Shown here: piece after piece, positions 55,712 to 64,000 of the stretch
Layout of the letters: every line of letters begins with the position of its first letter
Position numbering within the stretch: position 1 is the first letter of the stretch
NCBI RefSeq assembly: GCF_000170835.1
Contig: NZ_ABCP01000001.1
Span: 310,001-374,000, forward strand
Source: Marinobacter algicola DG893
GTDB taxonomy: Bacteria; Pseudomonadota; Gammaproteobacteria; Pseudomonadales; Oleiphilaceae
Length of the DNA stretch: 64,000 bases
Direction: 5' to 3'
Program-made: the position numbers and the translations under genes
The notes under the pieces: model-generated
The model's database searches: none
Told to the model about the DNA's origin: nothing
What the model saw: only the letters and a program-made list of their open reading frames with translations

Positions 55712-55744
55712 AGGGGGCCTTTCAAAGACGTTGAAAGACCCCCT
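55712..55744 (+). other. Strong stem-loop between the SGNH hydrolase and Lif-like genes
   Basis: AGGGGG-C-CTTTCAA (55712-55725) pairs with TTGAAAG-A-CCCCCT (55731-55744), 13 pairs with one C/A mismatch and a 5-base loop. There is no T-run. It begins eight bases after the hydrolase stop and ends 27 before the next start, so it is a candidate mRNA-stabilising or attenuating element. Confidence 0.65.
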
Positions 55745-55771
55745 GACAACCGGCGAACAGGAAAATATTTC

Positions 55772-56623
55772 GTGAAAACATCCCTTTGGCTTGCAGGGCT
55801 GGCCGTGGTGATTCTGGCCACGGCCGGCTTTATCCTTGGGCTTTTGACGGCGCCCGTGCAACCTTTGACGTCCGAGACCTCTCCCCCTCCGGCGTTGTCC
55901 GGCCAACCAGCTACATCACCGCCGGCCCAATCGCAGGGGTCATCAACCCTGAGCAAAGAAGACCTAGCAAAGCTCTCAGCTTACGAGCAATGGCTGGAAG
56001 ACAACCGGCTACTGTTGCAGGGCATGCCCATGTTCGAACGCCAGACGGCGCTCTGGGAAAAACGAGAGGCACTGTTCGGTGACGACGCCAGCCGTATATG
56101 GGGCGAGCGGGAGTCTCCCATGCATGCGAATCAGGATGCCTTCCAGGCGGAACTGCAGCGACTGGACCAAGCCCACGAAATCACTCCGGAAGAAACCGCG
56201 CACCAGCTTAAAACCTCCGTAGAACAGCTTTACAACAACGATATGGCCCGACAGCTTATTGGCCCGGACGTGATGACTCGCACCCTGTTCAGCCTCGACG
56301 CTGTTCAGAGCCACCTCCACACCTTATCGGCAGACGCCCGCCAGGAGCGTATCAACAGCCTGCGCCGCCAGATGGGCTATCCGGAAGAAGCCATCAGCCG
56401 CCTTTCAAAGCAGGACCAGCAACGTAACGAACGCTGGCAAAATGGCAAAGCCTACATGGCCGAACGAAACCAACTTGCCCGGCGCTATTCCGGAGATCAA
56501 CTGGATGAGGCGCTGGACGATTTGCGTGTAGAACACTTCGGGCGCTCTGCCAAAACCATTGCCCTTGAAGAACGGGACGGATTCTTCCGGTTTGAGCGAG
56601 AGCGGCGATTTGGGGTTAACTGA
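55772..56623 (+). CDS. Lipase secretion chaperone-like (Lif-like) protein
   Basis: A 283-residue, membrane-anchored periplasmic protein from GTG 55772. The anchor is WLAGLAVVILATAGFILGLL, followed by a Pro/Ser/Thr-rich linker (about 30-65). A long charged helical domain contains Lif-like helices such as KREALFGDDASRIWGERESP and VEHFGRSAKT. The canonical Lif activation motif (RxxFDY-x-LSA) of the first mini-domain is absent, and the protein is shorter than typical foldases of about 340 residues. It follows an SGNH hydrolase instead of an alpha/beta lipase, so it may serve that enzyme or have a divergent role. Confidence 0.72.
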   Translation: MKTSLWLAGLAVVILATAGFILGLLTAPVQPLTSETSPPPALSGQPATSPPAQSQGSSTLSKEDLAKLSAYEQWLEDNRLLLQGMPMFERQTALWEKREALFGDDASRIWGERESPMHANQDAFQAELQRLDQAHEITPEETAHQLKTSVEQLYNNDMARQLIGPDVMTRTLFSLDAVQSHLHTLSADARQERINSLRRQMGYPEEAISRLSKQDQQRNERWQNGKAYMAERNQLARRYSGDQLDEALDDLRVEHFGRSAKTIALEERDGFFRFERERRFGVN

Positions 56624-56632
56624 AGTCCGCAA

Positions 56633-57712
56633 TCACAATCGGTGAACGTTTCGTGATGGATCATACCGAGTCGGCTTCTCAGCCACTTTCCCATTCAACG
56701 ATGCTTTGAAGAAATCCAGAACTTTCGCGTTCTTTAACGGCGAGTCCTCAAAATAGGCGTGGGAATCCCCCACATGGGGCTGGCTGGTAAAGTCGATATA
56801 GGTCGCCACCCTGGAATCCAGCCGGCGCAGGTAATGGCCAAGCCGGGCTTTTTGCTGTTCGCCCATTTTCAGGCGAGAGGCCTTCAGGGCACCGTCGTTT
56901 TCGTTGATGGTGATATAGAGGCGGTTGCGGTAGGGAATTCGGTCCACCCACTCCGCGTGGTTTTCATTGTTGGTGTCCGCGGCCACCATCACAACGTTAT
57001 CGAACAGCAGCCGATCTCCGCTGTATACAGAACTCCCCAGCAAATGCTTGTAGAGATAGTTCCCCATACTGTGCAACATCAGATTCACAGTGAATGGGCA
57101 GTGCTTCTCGACTTCCTTCGCAAAGTAGCGGTCCCAGGCGGCGGCGTTGTCTGCAAACCGGGCTTCCGCGCGCGCCTCCAGATCGATCACGTACTGCGCA
57201 TGAAAGTCGCTCACCAGGGCTTCCAGTTTCTCCAACACACGATTGAATGCACCTACCGAGGCGAGGGCGTCCCGCTTGTCGCTCTTGTAGCTGAGCACAC
57301 CATGCAATCCTCCGCCATTGGCGGGCCAGCTGAACACAATGACTTCAACACCGAAGTTCTGCTCCAGCCTTTCGGCACGATCAAGCACGTCAGTCATATC
57401 GTTGTTGTAGCCATGAACAAACAACAACAGGTTTCTTCCGTTCGGGCGCGCACCAGTGCCTTGGTCGGGTTTCTCGATCAATTTGCGGGCCACATAGGCG
57501 CTGGCCGGATAGATATTGTCGGGATTAAGATCGACACTCCTCGCCATTTGCGGCGTGATCTGGTCAGGCAGGATATCGATATGCCAGCGGTTTCGCCGAC
57601 GGGACGCCTCCGCCAGCCGCAACTCGTTGGGGCCTTCAATGGGTTTACTGCCAAAGGCCTCGTTCTCGGTGTGTTTGCTTTCATCGACGGTTCGATTGGT
57701 CACGATATACAT
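56633..57712 (-). CDS. Alpha/beta hydrolase (DUF900-like)
   Basis: ATG 57712 gives 359 residues with no signal peptide. The hydrolase core has the oxyanion block LLLFVHGYNNDMTDVLDRAE (about 95-114) and the nucleophile elbow LMLHSMGNYLYKHLL, a variant GxSxG of the DUF900/COG4782 type. A late His lies in GDSHAYFED. Substrate is unknown; esterase or phospholipase activity is plausible. It ends ten bases from the convergent Lif-like gene. Confidence 0.85.
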   Translation of the reverse strand: MYIVTNRTVDESKHTENEAFGSKPIEGPNELRLAEASRRRNRWHIDILPDQITPQMARSVDLNPDNIYPASAYVARKLIEKPDQGTGARPNGRNLLLFVHGYNNDMTDVLDRAERLEQNFGVEVIVFSWPANGGGLHGVLSYKSDKRDALASVGAFNRVLEKLEALVSDFHAQYVIDLEARAEARFADNAAAWDRYFAKEVEKHCPFTVNLMLHSMGNYLYKHLLGSSVYSGDRLLFDNVVMVAADTNNENHAEWVDRIPYRNRLYITINENDGALKASRLKMGEQQKARLGHYLRRLDSRVATYIDFTSQPHVGDSHAYFEDSPLKNAKVLDFFKASLNGKVAEKPTRYDPSRNVHRL

Positions 57713-57927
57713 GGAGCAGATTCCTTTATGCTTCCATGCCACGGAACGACCTGGTGGCCACTACTGATAGGAAGTAACGAAAAGTTCCCTGACGGCCGCC
57801 CGCCAACCCCCTATGATGAACGGCATCAGAATTCAATCGCACTTTGGGAATGTTGCTACCCAACACCTATTTAATTAGCAAACTGAACTAAAATGTCAAA
57901 TCACCATACGGCCTCGGAATCTTGCCC

Positions 57928-58755
57928 ATGCTGATCTACACTCTCTGCGCGCTGTCCGTGATTGCCGCCTCGGTTTTCTATCTGTTTTTCTACCGCAACT
58001 GGCGCCGCGAGAGACAGCTTCAGACCCCTTTTCCGGAAACCTGGCGTGCGACACTTGAGTCTCAGGTGCCCCTGTTCCCCGGGTTGCCGGCCAAGCTGAA
58101 ACGACAACTGGAACAGCATGTACAGTTGTTCCTGGCGGAAAAGTCTTTTTACGGCTGCGATGGGTTCGAGATGGACGACACTGTGCGCTTGACCATCGCG
58201 GGACATGCCTGCCTGCTCATCATGAACCGCAGCTATTCTGACTTCGACGACATCCGCAGTATTCTGGTCTATCCGGATGCCTATCGTGTCAGGGATATTG
58301 AGCATGATGGCCTGGTGGTGAGCGAGAGTAATGAGATTCGTGCGGGTGAAGCCTCAAGTTACGGACAGGTGGTTCTGGCCTGGACACAGTGCGAGGAAGG
58401 TGCAGTCAACCCTGATGGGCACCATAACGTCATTCTTCACGAATTCGCCCACCAGCTGGACTATCTGGACGGCACTGCGGACGGCGCTCCGCCACTCAGC
58501 GGAGAACAGGCAAGACATTGGCAGGAAACAATGACTCGGGCCTATGAACACTTGAGACAGTCGCTTCAACATCACCAGAAGCCCTGGCTGGACCCATACG
58601 GCGCCACCGAACCCGCCGAGTTTTTTGCGGTGCTAACGGAAGCCTTTTACCAACAGCCGGAACACCTGAAAGCGGAACAGCCAGAAGTTTACGAAGCGCT
58701 GCAACGGTTTTACCGATTAGACACGGAGGCATTACCCCATGGAAAGCGGCGATAA
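57928..58755 (+). CDS. MtfA-like M90 zinc peptidase with membrane anchor
   Basis: ATG 57928 (GGAA eight bases upstream) gives 275 residues. An N-terminal membrane helix (LIYTLCALSVIAASVFYLFF) precedes an M90 peptidase domain with zinc motif ILHEFAHQLDYLDG (about 173-187) and the distal Glu in PAEFFAVLTEAFY. E. coli MtfA is a cytosolic peptidase that binds Mlc; this one has an added anchor, as in many Pseudomonas relatives. Its end overlaps the AI-2E permease start by 17 bases. Confidence 0.9.
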   Translation: MLIYTLCALSVIAASVFYLFFYRNWRRERQLQTPFPETWRATLESQVPLFPGLPAKLKRQLEQHVQLFLAEKSFYGCDGFEMDDTVRLTIAGHACLLIMNRSYSDFDDIRSILVYPDAYRVRDIEHDGLVVSESNEIRAGEASSYGQVVLAWTQCEEGAVNPDGHHNVILHEFAHQLDYLDGTADGAPPLSGEQARHWQETMTRAYEHLRQSLQHHQKPWLDPYGATEPAEFFAVLTEAFYQQPEHLKAEQPEVYEALQRFYRLDTEALPHGKRR

Positions 58756-59902
58756 GACAAAGCGTTATGAGTCGGGGGCTGACGGTTCCCAGAACGGTCA
58801 GGCGTTGATTGACGCAGTCAACATGCGCAGCATGTCACTCATCACACTCACCAGTATCGCAACCCTATATTTTATTGACTGGGCCCAGGCGGTGTTGTTG
58901 CCATTGGTGGTGGCTGTATTAATCAGCTACGCGCTAGAGCCCCTGGTCGCCGCGATCAACCGGTTGAAAGTACCCCGTCCACTGGCGGCGGCTGTGGTGC
59001 TGATTTTGTTGATTGGCATCATTGCCGGAGCCAGTATTCCTCTGAAGCAGGAAGCGATGGCTATGCTGGACAAGATACCGGTCGCCATCGAACAGTTTCA
59101 GAAAAATGAAGCCAGCCGCCCCAAAGACGGCGAGAGCATGATGGAAAAAGCCCAGTCCGCCGCGAAGAAAATTGAGGCCACGGCCAGTCCGGATCGGGAC
59201 AACGGAGATGCATCCCAATCGGGAGCAACGCCAGTGCGCGTGGTGGACGAACCTCTCGAGATCAAAGACTACGTGCTTCAGGGTTCCCCAGCGGCACTCG
59301 TCCTGATTTCCCAGTGCTTCTCCGCGTTGTTGCTGGTGTATTTTGTGCTCGCCATTGGCTCACTGTACAGACGCAAGATCGTCAAAATATCCGGGCCATC
59401 CTTTGCTCGAATGCGCAAGGCCGCCCGAATCATGAACGAATTCCATCGCAGCGTAAGGCAGTTCCTGTTTGTGATGTTTGTAGGTGCCGTATTTGTGGGC
59501 GTGCTGACCTGGCTTTCGTTTATGGCCTTGGGCGTTGAGCAAGCCGGTTTTTGGGGCGTTCTGGCCGGCATCGCCAGTGCCGTGCCGTATCTGGGGCCGT
59601 TCCTAGTTCTCATGGGCACGGGTATGGCCGCCTTCATACAGTTTGGCGAACTGGAAATGTCGATCATCGTTGCCGGTACTTCTCTGGCCATCACCAGCAT
59701 TCAGGGCTATCTGCTGACGCCCTGGCTTACCAGCCATATTTCCAGCCTTAACGCGGTTGCCATTTTTATCGGCCTGCTGTTCTGGGGCTGGCTTTGGGGC
59801 CCCGTGGGGCTTGTGGTTGCCACTCCAATCCTGATGATCGTCAAATCACTGTGTGACCATGTGGTTAATTTGCGCCCAGTGGGTGAATTGCTGGGCAAAT
59901 AG
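58739..59902 (+). CDS. AI-2E family transporter (second paralog)
   Basis: A 387-residue permease with the same layout as the one at 2206-3279: N-terminal helices (about 35-100), a charged hydrophilic insert (about 115-180), and a C-terminal helix bundle with SAVPYLGPFLVLMGTG and LFWGWLWGPVGLVVATP. The insert is longer and differs in sequence from the paralog. GGAGG precedes the ATG, which lies inside the end of the peptidase gene, so the two are co-translated. Transported substrate unknown. Confidence 0.87.
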   Translation: MESGDKTKRYESGADGSQNGQALIDAVNMRSMSLITLTSIATLYFIDWAQAVLLPLVVAVLISYALEPLVAAINRLKVPRPLAAAVVLILLIGIIAGASIPLKQEAMAMLDKIPVAIEQFQKNEASRPKDGESMMEKAQSAAKKIEATASPDRDNGDASQSGATPVRVVDEPLEIKDYVLQGSPAALVLISQCFSALLLVYFVLAIGSLYRRKIVKISGPSFARMRKAARIMNEFHRSVRQFLFVMFVGAVFVGVLTWLSFMALGVEQAGFWGVLAGIASAVPYLGPFLVLMGTGMAAFIQFGELEMSIIVAGTSLAITSIQGYLLTPWLTSHISSLNAVAIFIGLLFWGWLWGPVGLVVATPILMIVKSLCDHVVNLRPVGELLGK

Positions 59903-59943
59903 GCAGGTGAACCGTTTAGCGATCAATTATCCGGAGGCAGAAT

Positions 59944-59983
59944 TTGACGAATATCTGACAATTCCCTGACCTGAAACTGACAA
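59944..59983 (+). promoter_or_regulatory. PHO-box-like array upstream of the LtaS-family gene
   Basis: Four 7-base units every 11 bases: TTGACGA (59944), CTGACAA (59955), CTGACCT (59966), CTGACAA (59977), with 4-base spacers. The periodicity equals that of the ptx array at 47080-47119, and CTGACA also occurs there. It is 67 bases upstream of the ATG. The units deviate from CTGTCAT mainly at the fourth base. Confidence 0.65.
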
Positions 59984-60050
59984 ATCATCCCTTACTCTAC
60001 GTTTCCATTACTCAGCCCACAGAGTGTTCCCTCAAACGTAGAGTCCTGTT

Positions 60051-62069
60051 ATGCCTACCTCATCGACGGCAAGGAAAGTTTCACTGCCTGAATGTGTGTA
60101 TCGCTGGTTCAGATGGGCCGGCGCCTATGCACCAATACTCATGCTGTTTTGCACTATTCTTCTCATCGGAGGTCTGTCCCGGTCTTTGTTGGTGGCCTGG
60201 CAATTTGATCGGGTCGAGACGACCTCCGTCTGGCCCGATATTTTTCTTCACGGCCTGCGGGTGGACCTGATCATGGCTGGCATGGTCGTGGCGCCATTGG
60301 TGCTGCTCCTTCCGGTTCTGGGCCATAAGTATTGCTGGGCGGTCTGGAAGCGTCTTACTTTTCTCTGGGCACTGGTCGTGGTTGGCACGTTCCTCTTCAT
60401 GGAATTGTCTACCCCGACTTTCATAGCCGAATACGATGTTCGCCCCAATCGGCTGTTTATCGAATATCTGAACTATCCCAGGGAAGTACTGAGCATGCTT
60501 TGGGAGGGCTATTTGACCACTGTCGTCCTGGGCACGCTGATTGTGATTACTCTGACATGGCTGTTCGCCCGGCTGATGAGACCATGGCTGAAGGAAGCCA
60601 AACCTGGCCATTACCGCAAAGCTTTAATGGTATGGCCAATTGTCGTGCTCCTGGTATTTATAAGCGTTCGATCCACAACAGGCCACCGGCCGGCGAATCC
60701 CGCCATGTTTGCGCTAACCTCCGATGCATTGGTGAACTCGCTGATTCTTAATTCGACCTGGTCCGTGGCATTTGCGATCTACAATCTTAAACACGAGGCA
60801 GAGGCCAGCGACAATTACGGTTCCATGGCTATGTCCCGTATTCTGGACGAAGTACGGAATGAACCATGGCTGAGCAACGCCGAATTCGAGTCAGACCGGT
60901 TTCCAACGCTGCATCACCAAACCCCGGCCCGGACACGATCACGCCCGCTCAATCTGGTGATCGTGCTTGAGGAAAGCCTGGGTGCGACTTTTGTGGAATC
61001 GCTCGGTGGAACACCCGTTACCCCACATCTGGAGGCTCTGAAAGATTCTGGCTGGTGGTTCGAAAACCTGTATGCCACCGGCACAAGATCCGTGCGGGGC
61101 ATCGAAGCCGTCGTTTCAGGCTTCCTGCCGTCTCCCGCACGCAGCGTGGTGAAACTATCCCTGTCCCAGACCGACTTCTTTACACTCGGCGAGCTGCTGA
61201 AAAGAAAAGGCTATGACACGGGCTTCATCTATGGGGGAGAGGCCCACTTTGACAACATGCGCAGCTTTTTCACCGGTAATGGCTTCGACACGATTGTCGA
61301 CCAGCAGGACTACACCGATCCGAGTTTTACCGGAAGCTGGGGCGTCAGCGATGAAGATCTATTTGAAAAAACCCAGGAAGAGCTGAAGCAACTGCATACC
61401 TCGGGGAAACCTTTTTTCCGTCTGATTTTTTCATCCTCCAACCACACGCCGTTTGAGTTTCCTGACGGACGTATTGAGCCATACGACGACGATAAAAACA
61501 CGGTCAACAATGCCGTCAAATACGCGGATCACGCCCTGGGCGAATTCATGGCATCCGCTCGCAACAGCGATTACTGGGAGGATACGCTGTTTCTGATTGT
61601 GGCCGACCATGACGCCAGGGTCTGGGGTGATGAACTGGTGCCTATCAAGAATTTCCAGATTCCGGGGTTGATTCTGGGGGCCGACATTGAAGGCCGGAAA
61701 ATCCAGACAATCACCAGCCAGATCGACCTGGCGCCAACGCTGCTGTCTCTCATGGGTATCACCAGCGAACATCCCCTGGTCGGTCGCGACCTGGCGGCAT
61801 TTCCGGACGCACCGGGTCGGGCAATGATGCAGTTCAATGACTACTACGCCTGGATGGACAACCACTTTAATGTGACGGTGCTACGCCCCGATCAGCCACC
61901 TCTGGCCGGCGTTTACTCCAAAGACCGAGGGCAGACCCAATACTTGCAACAGGCTTCGTCCGAAACTCTGTTCAACAAAGCCCTTGCCCATGCTCTGCTG
62001 CCGTTAAAACTCTATAGCAATCGCTCGTATGGTCTACCCGGTGTACCGTCAGGGCCCAATCATGATTAG
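60051..62069 (+). CDS. LtaS/phosphoglycerol transferase family sulfatase-fold protein
   Basis: A 672-residue inner-membrane protein with five helices (about 25-50, 65-90, 98-120, 155-178, 190-210) and a periplasmic sulfatase-fold domain (about 295-610). The metal and nucleophile sites are IVLEESLGATFVESLGG and YATGTRSVRGIEAVVSGF (catalytic Thr), with FLIVADHDARVWGDE near 520. Relatives transfer glycerol phosphate or phosphoethanolamine, or make osmoregulated glycans. No Gram-positive context exists, so a glycan- or lipid-modifying role is likelier than teichoic acid synthesis. A PHO-like array upstream suggests phosphate control. Confidence 0.87.
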   Translation: MPTSSTARKVSLPECVYRWFRWAGAYAPILMLFCTILLIGGLSRSLLVAWQFDRVETTSVWPDIFLHGLRVDLIMAGMVVAPLVLLLPVLGHKYCWAVWKRLTFLWALVVVGTFLFMELSTPTFIAEYDVRPNRLFIEYLNYPREVLSMLWEGYLTTVVLGTLIVITLTWLFARLMRPWLKEAKPGHYRKALMVWPIVVLLVFISVRSTTGHRPANPAMFALTSDALVNSLILNSTWSVAFAIYNLKHEAEASDNYGSMAMSRILDEVRNEPWLSNAEFESDRFPTLHHQTPARTRSRPLNLVIVLEESLGATFVESLGGTPVTPHLEALKDSGWWFENLYATGTRSVRGIEAVVSGFLPSPARSVVKLSLSQTDFFTLGELLKRKGYDTGFIYGGEAHFDNMRSFFTGNGFDTIVDQQDYTDPSFTGSWGVSDEDLFEKTQEELKQLHTSGKPFFRLIFSSSNHTPFEFPDGRIEPYDDDKNTVNNAVKYADHALGEFMASARNSDYWEDTLFLIVADHDARVWGDELVPIKNFQIPGLILGADIEGRKIQTITSQIDLAPTLLSLMGITSEHPLVGRDLAAFPDAPGRAMMQFNDYYAWMDNHFNVTVLRPDQPPLAGVYSKDRGQTQYLQQASSETLFNKALAHALLPLKLYSNRSYGLPGVPSGPNHD

Positions 62070-62090
62070 CGAGAGTGAAACGACAAACCG

Positions 62091-63380
62091 TCAACTCCGG
62101 TTATCAATCTCAATCAGGAATTCGGTGCCCCGGTCATCTGATTGGGCAACTTTGATCCCCCAACCCAATCGTTCACATACCAGGCGAACAATGAGCAATC
62201 CGAACGTTGTGTTGTTGAGTTGGTCTGTTTTCGATACGGCGCCCCTGGGCTCATTCGATAACCTCAGAGTCTCCACTACAGTTTCGGGAAGACCTGAACC
62301 GAAGTCTTTTATCAGGATCCCGTTCCACAGGATGTGAACTTCAACAGGAGACTGGGTGTGACGCAGCGCATTCTGCAAAAGGTTCCGCAGCAACATGCGC
62401 ACCAGTATAGGGTGGGTTCTAATCCTGAGATCCGGACTGTCATCGAATATCGTGATGCGACCGCCCTGTCCCGGATGCCCATGTTCCAGATCATCAATCG
62501 TATTCTGGATGATGTCCTTCACCACAATGATCCTTGCATCGTCGCTGGAAGCCTCACTGCGGGCCAGTTCCAGCAGGACTTCTGTATCATCGCGCATTGT
62601 TTGCATTGCCCGACGGAGGCGCCCCAAAGTTTTCTGATCAGCCTCCGAAAGGCTTTGGCGCTGTTCCAGTACGTTCAGCGCACCGCCCATCACTGCCAGA
62701 GGCGTGCGAAGCTCATGGCTGGCAAGCTTCACAAACGACTTTTCCCGTTCGATATGTTTTTCAAGCTCTGAGAGGAAACGGTTGAATGCTTCGGCAATAT
62801 CGCAAAACTCCTGGTCGCGATAGTGGGTGGTCATTCTCGGCATGGAAGATCCTGGCTCCGTGCCCAGTACCTCGCGGGTCAACTTCTTGAAAGGACGTAC
62901 CAGATAGCGGGCACCCACGCGGGCAATAAAATAGCCGACCAGAAGCATGCCGGCCGCCACGCCAACCAGGACAAGCTGAACCAGGAACTCACGGTTCTCC
63001 ATAATGGTAATATCCTGGGCCAGGAAAAGTTTACCCCCGGGTTCATTCAGCTGTTCGCCGACAATCAAAAGCGTTGTCTCACCCACCTCGACTTCCCGGG
63101 AGAATGGCAGGGTGCGGCCCTGGAAATAGTCCGGCAGAACCGATTCCTCCGCGCCTTCCGGTAGAAAAACTGCCTCCAGGCGCCCCGTTTTTACAGGCCG
63201 GAATTCATCCTCAAGAAGCTGTTGCTTGAAATAGTCCGCGTCTGCCTTTAGCTCAAGGTCCAGGATGGTGTCTTCAATGTCATCAACAAACTGCTCAACG
63301 ATGAACATCGATGCCGCCGCAGTAGCGGCAATCAGGACGAACAGGGTTCCCGTCAGTCGGGCGGTCAGTGATGACTTCAT
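62091..63380 (-). CDS. Sensor histidine kinase
   Basis: A 429-residue membrane kinase. The first helix lies at about 8-28, an acidic periplasmic sensor at about 29-130, the second helix at about 132-155, then a HAMP-like linker. The phosphoacceptor motif is KLASHELRTPLAVMGG (about residue 220). ATPase motifs are an N-box NLLQNALRHT, a G1-type IKDFGSGLPE and a final GTEFLIEI. The start overlaps the response-regulator stop (ATGA). The acidic sensor resembles those of kinases that detect cations or antimicrobial peptides, but the signal is unknown. Confidence 0.92.
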   Translation of the reverse strand: MKSSLTARLTGTLFVLIAATAAASMFIVEQFVDDIEDTILDLELKADADYFKQQLLEDEFRPVKTGRLEAVFLPEGAEESVLPDYFQGRTLPFSREVEVGETTLLIVGEQLNEPGGKLFLAQDITIMENREFLVQLVLVGVAAGMLLVGYFIARVGARYLVRPFKKLTREVLGTEPGSSMPRMTTHYRDQEFCDIAEAFNRFLSELEKHIEREKSFVKLASHELRTPLAVMGGALNVLEQRQSLSEADQKTLGRLRRAMQTMRDDTEVLLELARSEASSDDARIIVVKDIIQNTIDDLEHGHPGQGGRITIFDDSPDLRIRTHPILVRMLLRNLLQNALRHTQSPVEVHILWNGILIKDFGSGLPETVVETLRLSNEPRGAVSKTDQLNNTTFGLLIVRLVCERLGWGIKVAQSDDRGTEFLIEIDNRS

Positions 63381-64000
63381 GGTGTATTGGGATCTGTATC
63401 TTTCGGTGACTCCAGTCGGTAACCCCTGCCGTGTATCGTTTTTATCAGGCCGTTACCAAGGCTCCCCTGTAAGGATTTTCTGAGAGTGTAGACCTGAGTC
63501 CGCAAGTTGTTTCCCTCAGCGTCTCCATAACGAGCGCCACCCCATAAGGCATCCGTCAATGTCGTATGGCCAAGAAAGTTTGGATAAGCTCGCATCAGCA
63601 GTTCGAACAATCGTGACGATGTGCCAGACAGAGTTGTTTTCAGCCCATGCAACTCAACTTCCAGAGTGCCAGGATCAAATCGGATCTCTCCAGCCTGCAG
63701 TACCGGCTTCAACGGTGAATGGCGACGGTGAAGCGCCTCGATTCTCAGCTGCAATTCCCTCAGCTCAAACGGCTTCACGAGATAGTCATCCGCACCGCAA
63801 TCGAACCCTTTTTCCTTGTCGTTCAACGCACTGAGGGAGGTCATTAGAATGATGGGGGTCTGGCATCGCAAATCCTCGCGAATACGCCGGCAAACATCAA
63901 AACCGTTCACACCGGGTAGCATCAGGTCGAGAACGATGACGTCGTAGCTTTGCGTGGCCAGCAGATGCAATGCGGTCAAACCATCGGCAGCAAAGTCGAG
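63377..64000 (-). CDS. OmpR-family response regulator (partial, N-terminus cut by window edge)
   Basis: 207 codons are visible; perhaps 15-25 N-terminal residues lie beyond the edge. The receiver has the phospho-acceptor Asp in VIVLDLMLPGVNGFDVC, the switch Thr in IILMTSLSA and the Lys in YLVKPFELRELQLRIEAL. The winged-helix output domain (about 120-205) ends IKTIHGRGYRLESPKD. It is the first gene of a two-component operon with the kinase. The LtaS-family gene converges on it from the other side. Confidence 0.93.
   Translation of the reverse strand, partial: LDFAADGLTALHLLATQSYDVIVLDLMLPGVNGFDVCRRIREDLRCQTPIILMTSLSALNDKEKGFDCGADDYLVKPFELRELQLRIEALHRRHSPLKPVLQAGEIRFDPGTLEVELHGLKTTLSGTSSRLFELLMRAYPNFLGHTTLTDALWGGARYGDAEGNNLRTQVYTLRKSLQGSLGNGLIKTIHGRGYRLESPKDTDPNTP

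Noticed and set aside
60051..62069. True lipoteichoic acid synthase
   Set aside because: The organism is Gram-negative by gene content (outer-membrane lipoproteins, YdbH system), so only the enzyme superfamily is assigned.

Overview
The window looks like chromosome from a marine gammaproteobacterium, most likely Marinobacter or a close relative. This is an inference from gene content (PA2778/PA2779-type pair, YdbH-YnbE-YdbL, PA4780-type RIO kinase, GbdR-like regulator beside a serine dehydratase, a phosphite operon) and not from a database search. Genes are densely packed on both strands. I see no rRNA, tRNA, CRISPR array, prophage or insertion sequence. Both window edges cut genes: a proline-racemase-family enzyme at the left and an OmpR-type response regulator at the right.

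Region by region. 1-3.3 kb: racemase-family enzyme, MDR oxidoreductase and an AI-2E-type permease. 3.4-8.8 kb: small housekeeping genes, then an FHA / PP2C phosphatase / membrane Ser-Thr kinase module. 9-12.7 kb: phospholipase D-like protein, the PA2779/PA2778 pair and a methyltransferase. 12.8-17.7 kb: AraC regulator and two secreted proteins separated by tandem hairpins. 17.7-19.8 kb: an ECF42-like sigma factor with YciI and DUF1428 genes, a candidate Fur box in front and a candidate sigma-specific promoter behind it. 19.8-25 kb: ArfB, a YeiR-like zinc GTPase with a Zur box, a DJ-1 protein, RIO kinase and membrane proteins. 25-31.3 kb: YdbL/YnbE/YdbH lipid-transport set, GNAT-nitrilase fusion, NlpC/P60 lipoprotein and a Na/Ca exchanger. 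31.4-32.5 kb: diguanylate cyclase.

32.5-42.3 kb is a one-carbon catabolism island. It holds a dimethylglycine-dehydrogenase-type flavoprotein fused to a GcvT domain, serine dehydratase, a GbdR-like regulator, and an operon of a DmdA/GcvT-like demethylase, a divergent MTHFR and formate-THF ligase. Together these would strip N- or S-methyl groups from an osmolyte, carry the carbon on THF, recover ATP as formate is released, and feed serine to pyruvate. A 38-bp sequence with 27 identical positions occurs upstream of both transcription units, and related half-sites lie between the serine dehydratase and the regulator, so the island is probably one regulon.

42.3-46.5 kb: DUF2721, a PAS-GAF-GGDEF cyclase, two thioesterases, an RNA phosphodiesterase, a CPBP protease and a small [17 protein letters not shown] protein. 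46.5-47.1 kb: cold-shock gene with a strong terminator. 47.1-51.6 kb: a complete ptxABCDE-type phosphite uptake and oxidation operon behind a four-unit PHO box. 51.6-59.9 kb: SDR, XRE regulator, ketopantoate reductase, an SGNH lipoprotein with a Lif-like protein, an alpha/beta hydrolase, MtfA-like peptidase and a second AI-2E permease. 59.9-64 kb: an LtaS-family phosphotransferase, also behind a four-unit PHO-box-like array, facing a two-component system.

The most interesting signals are regulatory: two PHO arrays, a Zur box, a Fur-like box, an ECF42-like promoter, and the shared operator of the C1 island. Protein-level oddities include a Ser/Thr active-site pair in the racemase-family enzyme, Gln at the NAD-selectivity position of PtxD, and a Lif-like protein next to an SGNH hydrolase.
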